This document shows, one piece after another, positions 57,553 to 64,000 of a DNA stretch of 64,000 nucleotides (position 1 is its first letter; the number at the start of each line of letters is the position of its first letter). Origin of the DNA: Candidatus Nitrosocaldaceae archaeon (GTDB lineage: Archaea; Thermoproteota; Nitrososphaeria; Nitrososphaerales; Nitrosocaldaceae); NCBI GenBank assembly GCA_026002835.1, contig BPGC01000001.1:186001-250000 (forward strand), in the 5' to 3' direction. The notes under the pieces were generated by a model. That model was not told the DNA's origin, did no database searches, and saw nothing but the letters and a program-made list of their open reading frames with translations. Both the position numbers and the translations under genes were made by a program.

Positions 57553-58284
57553 ATGGGTAAGAGGATATTAGTACAAAGGAGAGGTAGAGGAGGAAAACAG
57601 TTCCAAGCTAGGAAGACTGGTAAGATAGATGCTGTTAGATACCCATTATATCCATTAAATGAAGAGCATGATGGTAAGGTATTAGAATTATTACATGAGA
57701 GAGGTAGAGAAGCTCCTTTAGCAAAGATAGAGTTTGATGATGGTAAGATATCTTATCTTCCAGCAGTTGAAGGCTTGGAGGTTGGTAAAAATATTAAAGT
57801 TGCTGCTAATGTAGAACCATCATTAATGAATATAATGCCTCTAGCAACTATACCAGATGGAACTGCTATATGTTGTATAGAAAAGAATTTTGGTGATGGA
57901 GGAAAGTTGGTTAGAACTGCTGGTTCTTATGCTACTATATTTGGGCATGCTAGTAACTTTGTAACCGTTAGACTTCCTTCTGGTAAGTTTGTGCAACTCG
58001 ATCCTAAATGTAGAGCTATAATAGGTGTTGTTGCTGGAGGAGGAAGGTTAGAGAAACCATTGCTAAAGGCTGGTAAGAATTATCATATTGCTAGAGCAAA
58101 AGGTAGAAAATATCCTAAAGTTAGAGGAGTTGCTATGGCTGTAGTATTCCACCCTCATGGAGGAGGTAGGCATCAGCATCCTGGAAGACCTACTACTGTA
58201 AGTAGGAATACGCCACCTGGTAGGAAGGTAGGATACATAGCTGCAAGAAAGACAGGTAGGACTAGAGTAAGAAAAGTTAGATAA
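57553..58284 (+). CDS. rpl2: Ribosomal protein L2
   Basis: A 243-residue archaeal L2 (uL2). It begins MGKRILVQRRGRGGKQFQAR, and the conserved C-terminal MAVVFHPHGGGRHQHPGRP contains the histidine (in GGGxHxH) needed at the peptidyl transferase centre. It lies outside the usual S10/spc ribosomal operon context here. The upstream gap 57425-57552 holds the divergent promoters of this gene and Cdc48; no clear single TATA was identified. Confidence 0.97.
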   Translation: MGKRILVQRRGRGGKQFQARKTGKIDAVRYPLYPLNEEHDGKVLELLHERGREAPLAKIEFDDGKISYLPAVEGLEVGKNIKVAANVEPSLMNIMPLATIPDGTAICCIEKNFGDGGKLVRTAGSYATIFGHASNFVTVRLPSGKFVQLDPKCRAIIGVVAGGGRLEKPLLKAGKNYHIARAKGRKYPKVRGVAMAVVFHPHGGGRHQHPGRPTTVSRNTPPGRKVGYIAARKTGRTRVRKVR

Positions 58285-58489
58285 TCCTAATTGGAGGAGT
58301 TATGTTAATACTTATTCCTTGTGCTGTCATGTATATGAATCCAAATGCTATAGTTATCAGTATCCATAATAATAGTAGCAAAGCATAGATGTTGTTATTA
58401 TCCTGCATAGATGTAATTATAAGCATACCTATCAGTAATAGCATGCCTATTACAAGTCCTCCTATTATTAGACCGCCTTGCTTAATCAT
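58277..58489 (-). CDS. Small two-helix membrane protein
   Basis: A 70-residue protein of two hydrophobic helices (IIGGLVIGMLLLIGMLIITS and ALLLLLWILITIAFGFIYMT) joined by the polar turn QDNNNIY. No family is recognised. It overlaps the end of L2 by 8 nt on the opposite strand. Confidence 0.5.
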   Translation of the reverse strand: MIKQGGLIIGGLVIGMLLLIGMLIITSMQDNNNIYALLLLLWILITIAFGFIYMTAQGISINITPPIRII

Positions 58490-58767
58490 ACTACATCATG
58501 TATAATTTAGCATAAATCCTTATTAAATTTAACTAAAATATAATAAACTTAATTTTAGATAAGATTTATTGATTATATACAATAAAAACATGAAATATTC
58601 ATAGTTATAAATAATATATAATTTGTATTTTAGAAACAGATAATCTAAAGTCATATTGACAAAACGTGAAATTCCTAGATGTTAAAAGGTATAATTATAT
58701 GCAATTAATATACTTAAGACCAAGATAATTTTAAATATGTCCATCCCTAATTCACATTTACTTAAAG
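58490..58767. other. AT-rich intergenic stretch before lysA
   Basis: About 280 nt without a supportable gene. It contains the lysA TATA element at its right end and otherwise AT-rich sequence; I see no hairpin or RNA signature. Confidence 0.4.
58729..58738 (+). promoter_or_regulatory. TATA box for lysA
   Basis: TTTTAAATAT is centred about 34 nt before the ATG at 58768, leaving at most a very short leader. Confidence 0.45.
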
Positions 58768-60078
58768 ATGGCAAAGATATTAGAACCTCAACTAGAATAC
58801 TCATCTCTAAATAGATTTATGAGCAGAGAAGAGATAGATTATGTTATCAGAATGTATGGTACTCCTTTATACATAGTGGATGAAGATACAATGCATAGAA
58901 AGGTAAGAGAGTTATTAGATGCTTATAAAGGATTTAAAGGCAGTGTAGATGTAGCATACTCTATAAAGGCTAACTTTACGCCAGCAGTTATCAAAGCATT
59001 TATGAAAGATCATATAATGTTCGATACAACCTCTTTAGGAGAGTTATATTTTTACAAGAAGCTTAATGGAAATATGAATAAGGTTATCTATACAAGCGTT
59101 ACTGAAGAGTATGAAGAGTATCTGCAGGTTCTTAAAGAGGGCATAGATAAGGTAGTAGTAAGTTCTTATAATGGATTATTAAATCTCAGAGATGCTGCTA
59201 AAGCATTAGATCTTGATGTAAATACAATAATAAGGATAAATCCAGAAGTAGGTGTAAAGGCAAGTATAAGAGCATCCTATAGGGATGGGAAGTTTGGTGT
59301 GCCATTACATACAAACACAGTTGATAATGCATCTAATATATTAAAATATATTATGAATTCTGAGCATCTAAAGTTTGATGGCTTCCATTTCCATCTAGGA
59401 TCCCAGATAACAGATTATACATGTTACTCAAATGCTCTAGCGAAACTTGATCAATTTATAATAAAAATGAAGAAGGTTTATCCTAATCTAACTATAAATA
59501 CACTTGATATAGGAGGAGGAATTCCCATATTCTATGGTAATAAAGTACCAGCTCCATCTGAAATAGCATCATCAATAATAGATAAATTAAATCACATATT
59601 TGATAATCACGGTAATTTTCATCTAATAATTGAGAGTGGTAGATACCTCATTGCAGAATCTATGATATTATTATCAAAAGTAGTCAATATTAAAGAGTAT
59701 AATAATGATAAATTTGCTATACTAGACTCTGGTTATCATCTATTATTGGATGCTGCATTACTTAAACAGCCATATCCTCAAGAGATCATTAATAACAATA
59801 AACGTAAAGATACTAAAAGGATACACCTTGCTGGAAGGTTATGTGATACATACGATATATTTCCTAGATCTAAAATATCTAGACTTGATAATATAGATAC
59901 AAATTCATATGTAATATTTTATAATGTTGGTGCTTATTCCATAGTATTTAATATGCCATTCCATTGTCAGACGAAACCAGCTATATTGATGAAAGATTCT
60001 AATGATAATATCAAGTTAATTAGGAAGCAGCAAAGTATTGAAGAGTTATTTAAGGAAGAGGGAGGAGATCTAGTCTAA
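58768..60078 (+). CDS. lysA: Diaminopimelate decarboxylase-like (fold III PLP enzyme)
   Basis: A 436-residue PLP decarboxylase. The PLP lysine is in VDVAYSIKANFTPAVIKAF, FHFHLGSQITDY and LDIGGGIPIFYG (phosphate loop) follow, IIESGRYLIAESMILLS is the PEPGR-like segment, and LAGRLCDTYDIFPR carries the catalytic Cys of the dimer partner. Activity on meso-diaminopimelate is the usual call; an ornithine or arginine decarboxylase is a weaker alternative. Its neighbours give no lysine context. Length is normal. Confidence 0.88.
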   Translation: MAKILEPQLEYSSLNRFMSREEIDYVIRMYGTPLYIVDEDTMHRKVRELLDAYKGFKGSVDVAYSIKANFTPAVIKAFMKDHIMFDTTSLGELYFYKKLNGNMNKVIYTSVTEEYEEYLQVLKEGIDKVVVSSYNGLLNLRDAAKALDLDVNTIIRINPEVGVKASIRASYRDGKFGVPLHTNTVDNASNILKYIMNSEHLKFDGFHFHLGSQITDYTCYSNALAKLDQFIIKMKKVYPNLTINTLDIGGGIPIFYGNKVPAPSEIASSIIDKLNHIFDNHGNFHLIIESGRYLIAESMILLSKVVNIKEYNNDKFAILDSGYHLLLDAALLKQPYPQEIINNNKRKDTKRIHLAGRLCDTYDIFPRSKISRLDNIDTNSYVIFYNVGAYSIVFNMPFHCQTKPAILMKDSNDNIKLIRKQQSIEELFKEEGGDLV

Positions 60079-60080
60079 GA

Positions 60081-60088
60081 CTTAAATA
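60081..60088 (+). promoter_or_regulatory. TATA box for the acylphosphatase gene
   Basis: CTTAAATA lies 28-35 nt before the TTG at 60116, consistent with a leaderless message starting at a TTG codon. Confidence 0.4.
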
Positions 60089-60115
60089 CCGCTATTACCT
60101 TTAGAATAACGCAAT

Positions 60116-60394
60116 TTGTCAAAGATAAGGGCACATGTGTTAATTAGTGGGAAGGTACAAGGAGTATACTTTAGACAGAATATGAAGCAAGTTGCTAGAA
60201 GGCATAATGTTACCGGATGGGTTAGGAATCTTAGGAATGGTAAGGTTGAAGCTGTATTGGAAGGAGATGAGATGAGCGTTAATGAAGTAATAGAATGGTG
60301 CCATGCTGGACCACCAGATGCTGTAGTAGATGATGTTGAGATTAATTTTGAGGAATATAAAGGAGAGTTTGACTCATTTGATATAAGATATTAG
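60116..60394 (+). CDS. acyP: Acylphosphatase
   Basis: A 92-residue enzyme hydrolysing carboxyl-phosphate bonds such as acetyl phosphate. The active-site signature GKVQGVYFRQNMKQVARR holds the catalytic Arg, and GWVRNLRNGKVEAVLEG holds the Asn. It starts at TTG 60116; no ATG fits. The stop codon ends at 60394, 1 nt from the 3' end of the SRP RNA on the other strand. A paralog fused to a coiled coil is decayed at 37459-37998. Confidence 0.95.
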   Translation: MSKIRAHVLISGKVQGVYFRQNMKQVARRHNVTGWVRNLRNGKVEAVLEGDEMSVNEVIEWCHAGPPDAVVDDVEINFEEYKGEFDSFDIRY

Positions 60395-60395
60395 T

Positions 60396-60715
60396 GCGGT
60401 AGTAGCCCCGCTGGTTCCACCAGAGGTTATATGCCCCATCTCCTGCTCCACAAGATCCTCCACGTGATCGTCATAGCGTGGATGCCCCGCCTTAGGGTTG
60501 CTCCCTCCCGGACCTCACCCATTTCGGCGGTTCGGCTATAAAGTCATCCCTTCGGATGACTCCTTGCCTGCACCCACCCATGACGGCGTAGATTCATCTC
60601 CGTGAAGCAAGCAGGTACATACAACCTCTGGATTTACCCAGCGGTTACTGGCCCCCGCATAAAGCCGGTTTCGGGTATGGGGTACGACTAGCACCCCGGC
60701 CCTCCCTACTACCGC
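60396..60715 (-). ncRNA. ffs: Signal recognition particle RNA (archaeal 7S)
   Basis: A GC-rich island of about 320 nt. The termini pair perfectly (GCGGTAGTAG at the 5' end, CTACTACCGC at the 3' end). On the minus strand the helix 8 region GGTCCGGGAGGGAGCAACCC (about 60491-60520) is the hallmark SRP54-binding segment, and helix 6 is AGTCATCC-GAAG-GGATGACT (60542-60561) with the GNAR loop bound by SRP19. Together with Srp54/Srp19 proteins (not in the window) it targets secretory proteins such as the S-layer protein. Confidence 0.95.
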
Positions 60716-60735
60716 ATTATAACTATGGTATAATG

Positions 60736-60744
60736 ATTATATCT
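60736..60744 (-). promoter_or_regulatory. TATA box for SRP RNA
   Basis: AGATATAAT on the minus strand is centred about 25 nt before the SRP RNA 5' end and lies just after the stop codon of the thiolase gene. Confidence 0.5.
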
Positions 60745-60748
60745 AGAT

Positions 60749-61657
60749 TTACATAAGCAGTTGCTTCATCTTGCATGCTGAACATATATCCATAGAAGAG
60801 TCCATATTACATATCTTGCATTTATTATGCTTGTTATTATTCTTTATATGATTACTAACTTTTAATATACTTCTAAATGTATTATACTTGATACCAGCAT
60901 GTTCTTTCTCTAAATTATTCAAGAATGATCTAACACTGTTCCTAATGCTCTCACTCATATGAGGGCACTGCTCTTCTTGGAATGGAATATCATTTATTAT
61001 AGCATAGAATGCTATCTCATTCTCATATATAGCCATCAACGGCTTAATCTTTCTAAGATCTTTGGCATATGTTAAAGGTTCTGGGTTCATGAATCCTATC
61101 CTATCTATATCACCAGCAAATATATTCATGAAGAATGTTTGTATGAAATCATCTAAATTATGAGCTGTTGCTAATACATTCGCTTTAACCGATAATGCTG
61201 CTAAATCTAATGCCCTTCTCCTAAACGTTCCACAGATTGAACATGATGATAATTTAAGGTTTTTATCATCTCTAATAATCAAAAGATCGTCTAATGTATT
61301 GCCAAATAACTCTTTATAAGAGAATATATGATGTTCTATTCCTAACTCTTCAGTAAACTCTTTTACTATTGATAATGACTCATCCCTATAATCCTTAATG
61401 CCTTCATCTATAGTTATTGCAATTAGCCTATTACCATGCTCTTTACATAAAGGTTTGAGTATATGCAATAATGCTAAACTATCCTTGCCTCCAGATACAC
61501 CTATAGCAACTGTATCATTATGCTTGATCATGGAATACTTTGATATCGTTTTTGCTACTTTTGCTCTTATAGATCTAGAGAAGCAGTTCTTGCATAACTT
61601 CTCTCCAGAGTATACTCTTTTATATACTGCAGTATCTAAGCATCGATCACATTGCAT
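60749..61657 (-). CDS. tRNA 2-thiolation ATPase (TtuA/Ncs6-like)
   Basis: A 302-residue PP-loop enzyme. An N-terminal zinc ribbon (MQCDRCLDTAVYK, then LCKNCFSRSI) is followed by the ATP motif TVAIGVSGGKDSLALLHI. The catalytic cysteine region LSSCSICGTFRRRALDLAA and the conserved DDFIQTFFMNIF follow, and a C-terminal ribbon (CKICNMDSSMDICSACKM) closes it. Such enzymes thiolate tRNA uridines using thiocarboxylated ubiquitin-like carriers, which links it to the MoaD-E1 fusion at 31972. Confidence 0.9.
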   Translation of the reverse strand: MQCDRCLDTAVYKRVYSGEKLCKNCFSRSIRAKVAKTISKYSMIKHNDTVAIGVSGGKDSLALLHILKPLCKEHGNRLIAITIDEGIKDYRDESLSIVKEFTEELGIEHHIFSYKELFGNTLDDLLIIRDDKNLKLSSCSICGTFRRRALDLAALSVKANVLATAHNLDDFIQTFFMNIFAGDIDRIGFMNPEPLTYAKDLRKIKPLMAIYENEIAFYAIINDIPFQEEQCPHMSESIRNSVRSFLNNLEKEHAGIKYNTFRSILKVSNHIKNNNKHNKCKICNMDSSMDICSACKMKQLLM

Positions 61658-61738
61658 GACAATTATTAATTTATAAACAACTAATAAATCTATAAAAGAG
61701 TTCAGTATTAATAATAAAACTTTAACCTACCATTAATA

Positions 61739-61806
61739 TTGCTCTGTGGACCAGTTATAACATACCATTAGTATATTATAAATGATCAATATAGTCCACA
61801 GAGCAA
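61739..61806. repeat. 68-bp element with perfect 13-bp inverted repeats
   Basis: TTGCTCTGTGGAC (61739-61751) and GTCCACAGAGCAA (61794-61806) are exact reverse complements around a 42-nt AT-rich core. It lies between the divergent thiolase and corA genes, just upstream of a TATA-like element (61824-61832). It could be a paired operator, a small MITE with terminal inverted repeats, or a transcribed hairpin. No target-site duplication is evident. Confidence 0.7.
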
Positions 61807-61823
61807 GTAATTTTATAATATAT

Positions 61824-61832
61824 GGTATATAA
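61824..61832 (+). promoter_or_regulatory. TATA-like element upstream of corA
   Basis: GGTATATAA lies about 45 nt before the corA start, 18 nt downstream of the inverted repeat, leaving a leader of roughly 20 nt. Confidence 0.4.
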
Positions 61833-61872
61833 GCAAAAAGTATTATAATAATATGCCTATGATTTAAGATTG

Positions 61873-62940
61873 ATGATTAAAAGATCTATTAAAAATATTT
61901 CAAAAAAGATTGGACTATCACCTGGTAGTGTAGTATTTGTTGGCGAAAAAGAAGTAGATGAGACCAAGATTACAATAATTGATTATGATTATAATACATT
62001 TAAAGAGGTAGAAGTTAATAAAATTGAAGAATGCTTCAAATATAAAGATACTGAAACTATCACATGGATAAATGTAGCAGGTCTTCATAACGTAGAGATA
62101 ATAAGCAAGTTATGCAAATATTATGATATACATCCTCTAGTTCAAGAAGATATAGTTAATACAACTCAAAGGCCTAAGATTGAATTTTATGATGGTTATA
62201 TATTTATAGTTGTCAAATTCTTGCAATTAGAAAACGATGAACTAAAGATAATACCTAATCAATTTAGCATCATCTTAAGCGAAAATTTTGTTCTTACATT
62301 TCAAGAAAAACCTATAGATATACTTAAAATAATTAAAGAGCGTATTAGTAGAAGCAACTCTAATTTTAGAAAGATGCATTCTGACTATCTTGCATATGCC
62401 TTATTGGATATTATAATCGATCATTATTTTGTAATACTTGAGAGTATTAGTAATAAACTGGAAACATTAGATGAAATGTTATTAACTAACCCTACACAAC
62501 GCTTATTAAATGATATTTATATAATAAAACGGGAGATACTTTTTCTACGCAGAGTAGTATGGCCATTAAGAGAGATTATTAATAGTTTAAAGAATCAAGG
62601 ACATAAATTGATACATGAAGAGATTTTTAAGTATCTAAATGACTTGTATGATCATATAGTAAGAGTTATAGATATAATAGAGACTTCTAGAGAGATGATA
62701 GCTAGCATGAATGAATTATACCATTCAATATCTACTAATAAGACTAATGAAGTTATAAAAACATTAACTGTTATTGCTACAATCTTTATACCATTAACCT
62801 TTATAGCAAGCATATATGGAATGAATTTTGATTTTATGCCAGAATTAAGGTGGAGATATGGTTATTTTGTAGTCTTAAGTTCTATGATAATTATAGGAAT
62901 TATAATGTTATCATACTTTAAGCGGAAGAAATGGTTATAA
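61873..62940 (+). CDS. corA: CorA-type magnesium transporter
   Basis: A 355-residue channel protein. A cytoplasmic alpha/beta funnel (LVQEDIVNTTQRPKIEFYDG, near residue 95) is followed by a long helix and two C-terminal membrane helices. The selectivity motif is in FIASIYGMNFDFMPELRWR (GMN), and the tail YFKRKKWL is basic. It transports Mg2+ and possibly Co2+ or Ni2+. An in-frame TTG at 61870 precedes the chosen ATG. Confidence 0.95.
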   Translation: MIKRSIKNISKKIGLSPGSVVFVGEKEVDETKITIIDYDYNTFKEVEVNKIEECFKYKDTETITWINVAGLHNVEIISKLCKYYDIHPLVQEDIVNTTQRPKIEFYDGYIFIVVKFLQLENDELKIIPNQFSIILSENFVLTFQEKPIDILKIIKERISRSNSNFRKMHSDYLAYALLDIIIDHYFVILESISNKLETLDEMLLTNPTQRLLNDIYIIKREILFLRRVVWPLREIINSLKNQGHKLIHEEIFKYLNDLYDHIVRVIDIIETSREMIASMNELYHSISTNKTNEVIKTLTVIATIFIPLTFIASIYGMNFDFMPELRWRYGYFVVLSSMIIIGIIMLSYFKRKKWL

Positions 62941-62979
62941 AAGTTTATAAAAAATAAAGGTTATTGGTAATTATTCCAT

Positions 62980-63415
62980 TATTACTCATCAATACTTTAA
63001 TCATCTTCTCAAATACATATCTCTATTATTATATCTTAACTCTTTAAGAAATAATTTTAGCTAACATTATGATCTGAACTTATCTGTATATATTATACTT
63101 TCCTTTTTCATCATAAAATATACTTCATAAGCTTCTCCTTGTAATACATATCTTTATTGATAGATTTTACTCATTAATTGAAATATCTTATGTATTGTAT
63201 GATAATGCTAATTCTTTACAGCTTTTAATACTGATATCTCATTCAAAATGGTATCTTTATGCTATCTTATACTCCATTTATATTTACATTTATGGCATCT
63301 ATAGCAATTATCCTTTATCATGATCATAATTACAGTATATACATTTATCATATCTCTTCAATCCTTTATCTATTAACCATTCTATTGCTTTATCTTCATC
63401 ATGTATTACCTTTAT
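62980..63415 (-). pseudogene. Decayed zinc-ribbon transposase-like gene
   Basis: Fragments in shifting frames read EDKAIEWLIDKGLKRYDKCI and IYCNYDHDK, then NCYRCHKCKYKWSIR and DTILN, then KELALSYNT and YYKEKLMKYIL. The CxxC pairs followed by K-W-S-I-R and a helix-turn-helix-like piece match the N-terminus of transposases of the IS1595/IS1 type. Several stops and frameshifts are present. Beyond about 63000 nothing is recognisable. A different zinc-ribbon protein is the alternative. Confidence 0.5.
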
Positions 63416-63444
63416 TTACTAATATATAATGATAGTCAATCACC

Positions 63445-64000
63445 TTAAATTGTAACAAATCCTGATTTAATTATAGTTGCTATTATATTTGCTCCTAATA
63501 GTCCAAATCCTAATGCATTAATGAATATCTTTATGCCTATGAATGCTCTTCTATCTACTTTACCTTCAACCATGCTAGTTATATATTTCTCACCATCCAA
63601 TATCAACAATGGAAGCATGTTAAATATGCCTATGAAGAATGATAACATCCATAGCCAAAGCAAGAATGAGAATACTGGAGCAGGCCATGGTATCCAGAAG
63701 CTAGATTTTGGAGGGAAGTAAGGGAATGCTCCTCTTATTATACCTAACAGGCCTTTCTCTGGATCATCTTCTGATGCCATAACCTCAACCATCAATGTTA
63801 ATTCTTTACCATCTCGAAGGATAGTAACTGTTGCCACTTCTCCAGGCTTAAGATCTATATCTGCTAACTCTGATGGTGTTCTAGTCTCTATACCATTTAT
63901 CGCAATTATTATATCATCAGCCTTCATGCCAGCTTTCTCTGCTCCATAACCTTCCATGACATCAATTACTGGCACTCCAATAGGATCGTTATAGAATATG
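63445..64000 (-). CDS. Site-2 protease (M50) with PDZ domain, C-terminal part (truncated)
   Basis: The frame is open through the right edge (no stop before 64000), so at least 184 residues are visible and the protein continues to its N-terminus beyond the window. A PDZ domain (GYGAEKAGMKADDIIIAING, then LKPGEVATVTILRDGKEL) precedes two membrane helices containing FNMLPLLILDGEKYI. The N-x-x-P-x-x-x-x-D-G segment is the third motif of M50 proteases with a zinc-ligand Asp. The HExxH motif would be outside the window. It cleaves membrane-bound regulators in related organisms. Confidence 0.85.
   Translation of the reverse strand, partial: IFYNDPIGVPVIDVMEGYGAEKAGMKADDIIIAINGIETRTPSELADIDLKPGEVATVTILRDGKELTLMVEVMASEDDPEKGLLGIIRGAFPYFPPKSSFWIPWPAPVFSFLLWLWMLSFFIGIFNMLPLLILDGEKYITSMVEGKVDRRAFIGIKIFINALGFGLLGANIIATIIKSGFVTI

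Noticed and set aside
60396..60715. RNase P RNA or 5S rRNA as an alternative for the GC-rich island
   Set aside because: The length, pairing ends and the SRP54-binding helix 8 sequence identify SRP RNA.
1..64000. CRISPR array
   Set aside because: No set of regularly spaced direct repeats was found by eye; the only strong short repeat is the inverted pair at 61739-61806.
1..64000. tRNA genes
   Set aside because: No GC-rich cloverleaf-like stretch or TTCRA box was seen other than in the SRP RNA; an intron-containing tRNA could be missed without a covariance search.
1..64000. Ammonia oxidation lifestyle
   Set aside because: Cupredoxin and Rieske/cytochrome b genes are compatible with it, but no amo, nirK or urease gene is in this window.

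Overview
The window looks like chromosomal DNA of an AT-rich thaumarchaeon (Nitrososphaeria). The supporting signs are an archaeal 7S SRP RNA, a two-ring Cdc48/VAT ATPase, RadB-like and DUF2175 proteins, an archaeal-type ribosomal protein L2, a chorismate mutase-aminotransferase fusion, a PEFG-CTERM-like surface protein, a Rieske/cytochrome b pair next to membrane-anchored cupredoxin, and a large S-layer protein built from acidic Ig-like repeats. Many genes have a TATA box 25-32 nt before the start codon, which implies leaderless transcripts. No ammonia monooxygenase gene lies in the window, so ammonia oxidation cannot be claimed from it. The SRP RNA is strikingly GC-rich in AT-rich DNA, and arginine is mostly AGA/AGG; both hint at a thermophile, but this is inference.

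Layout. 1-3.8 kb: a truncated radical SAM gene, two small domain proteins, a winged-helix regulator, an FAD oxidoreductase and a secreted protein. 3.8-10 kb: a tight tetrapyrrole run (hemL, hemC, cobA, hemD) followed by a radical SAM protein, peroxiredoxin and purD. 10-17 kb: folate C1 enzymes, a surface protein, a decayed SnoaL-like gene, then purN, tyrA, chorismate mutase-aminotransferase and aroC. 17-32 kb: lipid and electron-transport genes (prenyl reductase, cupredoxin, inositol phosphate synthase, cytochrome b, Rieske), two microproteins, and a cell-envelope cluster of S-layer protein, Ig/coiled-coil membrane anchor and giant subtilase. 32-35 kb: a MoaD-E1 fusion and threonine synthase. 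34.7-46.5 kb: histidine genes in three blocks (hisI; hisFAHB; hisCDG with a HAD phosphatase and a TIM-barrel protein), interrupted by about 1.2 kb of decayed genes. 46.6-48.5 kb: queC-queE-folE for preQ0/archaeosine. 48.5-52.2 kb: a divergent iron-uptake locus. 52-64 kb: hydantoinase-like protein, DUF2175, RadB-like, Cdc48, L2, lysA, acylphosphatase, SRP RNA, a tRNA thiolase, CorA, a decayed transposase-like gene and a truncated site-2 protease.

The most interesting parts are: (i) an FTR1 permease and an FTR1-ectodomain-only surface paralog, transcribed divergently from a mirror-image duplicated promoter/operator that resembles a DtxR/IdeR box; (ii) an S-layer gene followed by a protein with the architecture of the Sulfolobus SlaB stalk and then by a membrane-anchored subtilase; (iii) a ubiquitin-like MoaD domain fused by its Gly-Gly to an E1-like enzyme; (iv) a pair of tiny, oppositely charged microproteins with their own TATA boxes; (v) a 68-bp inverted-repeat element upstream of corA. 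Four genes are visible only as relics with several frameshifts each, among otherwise intact genes.
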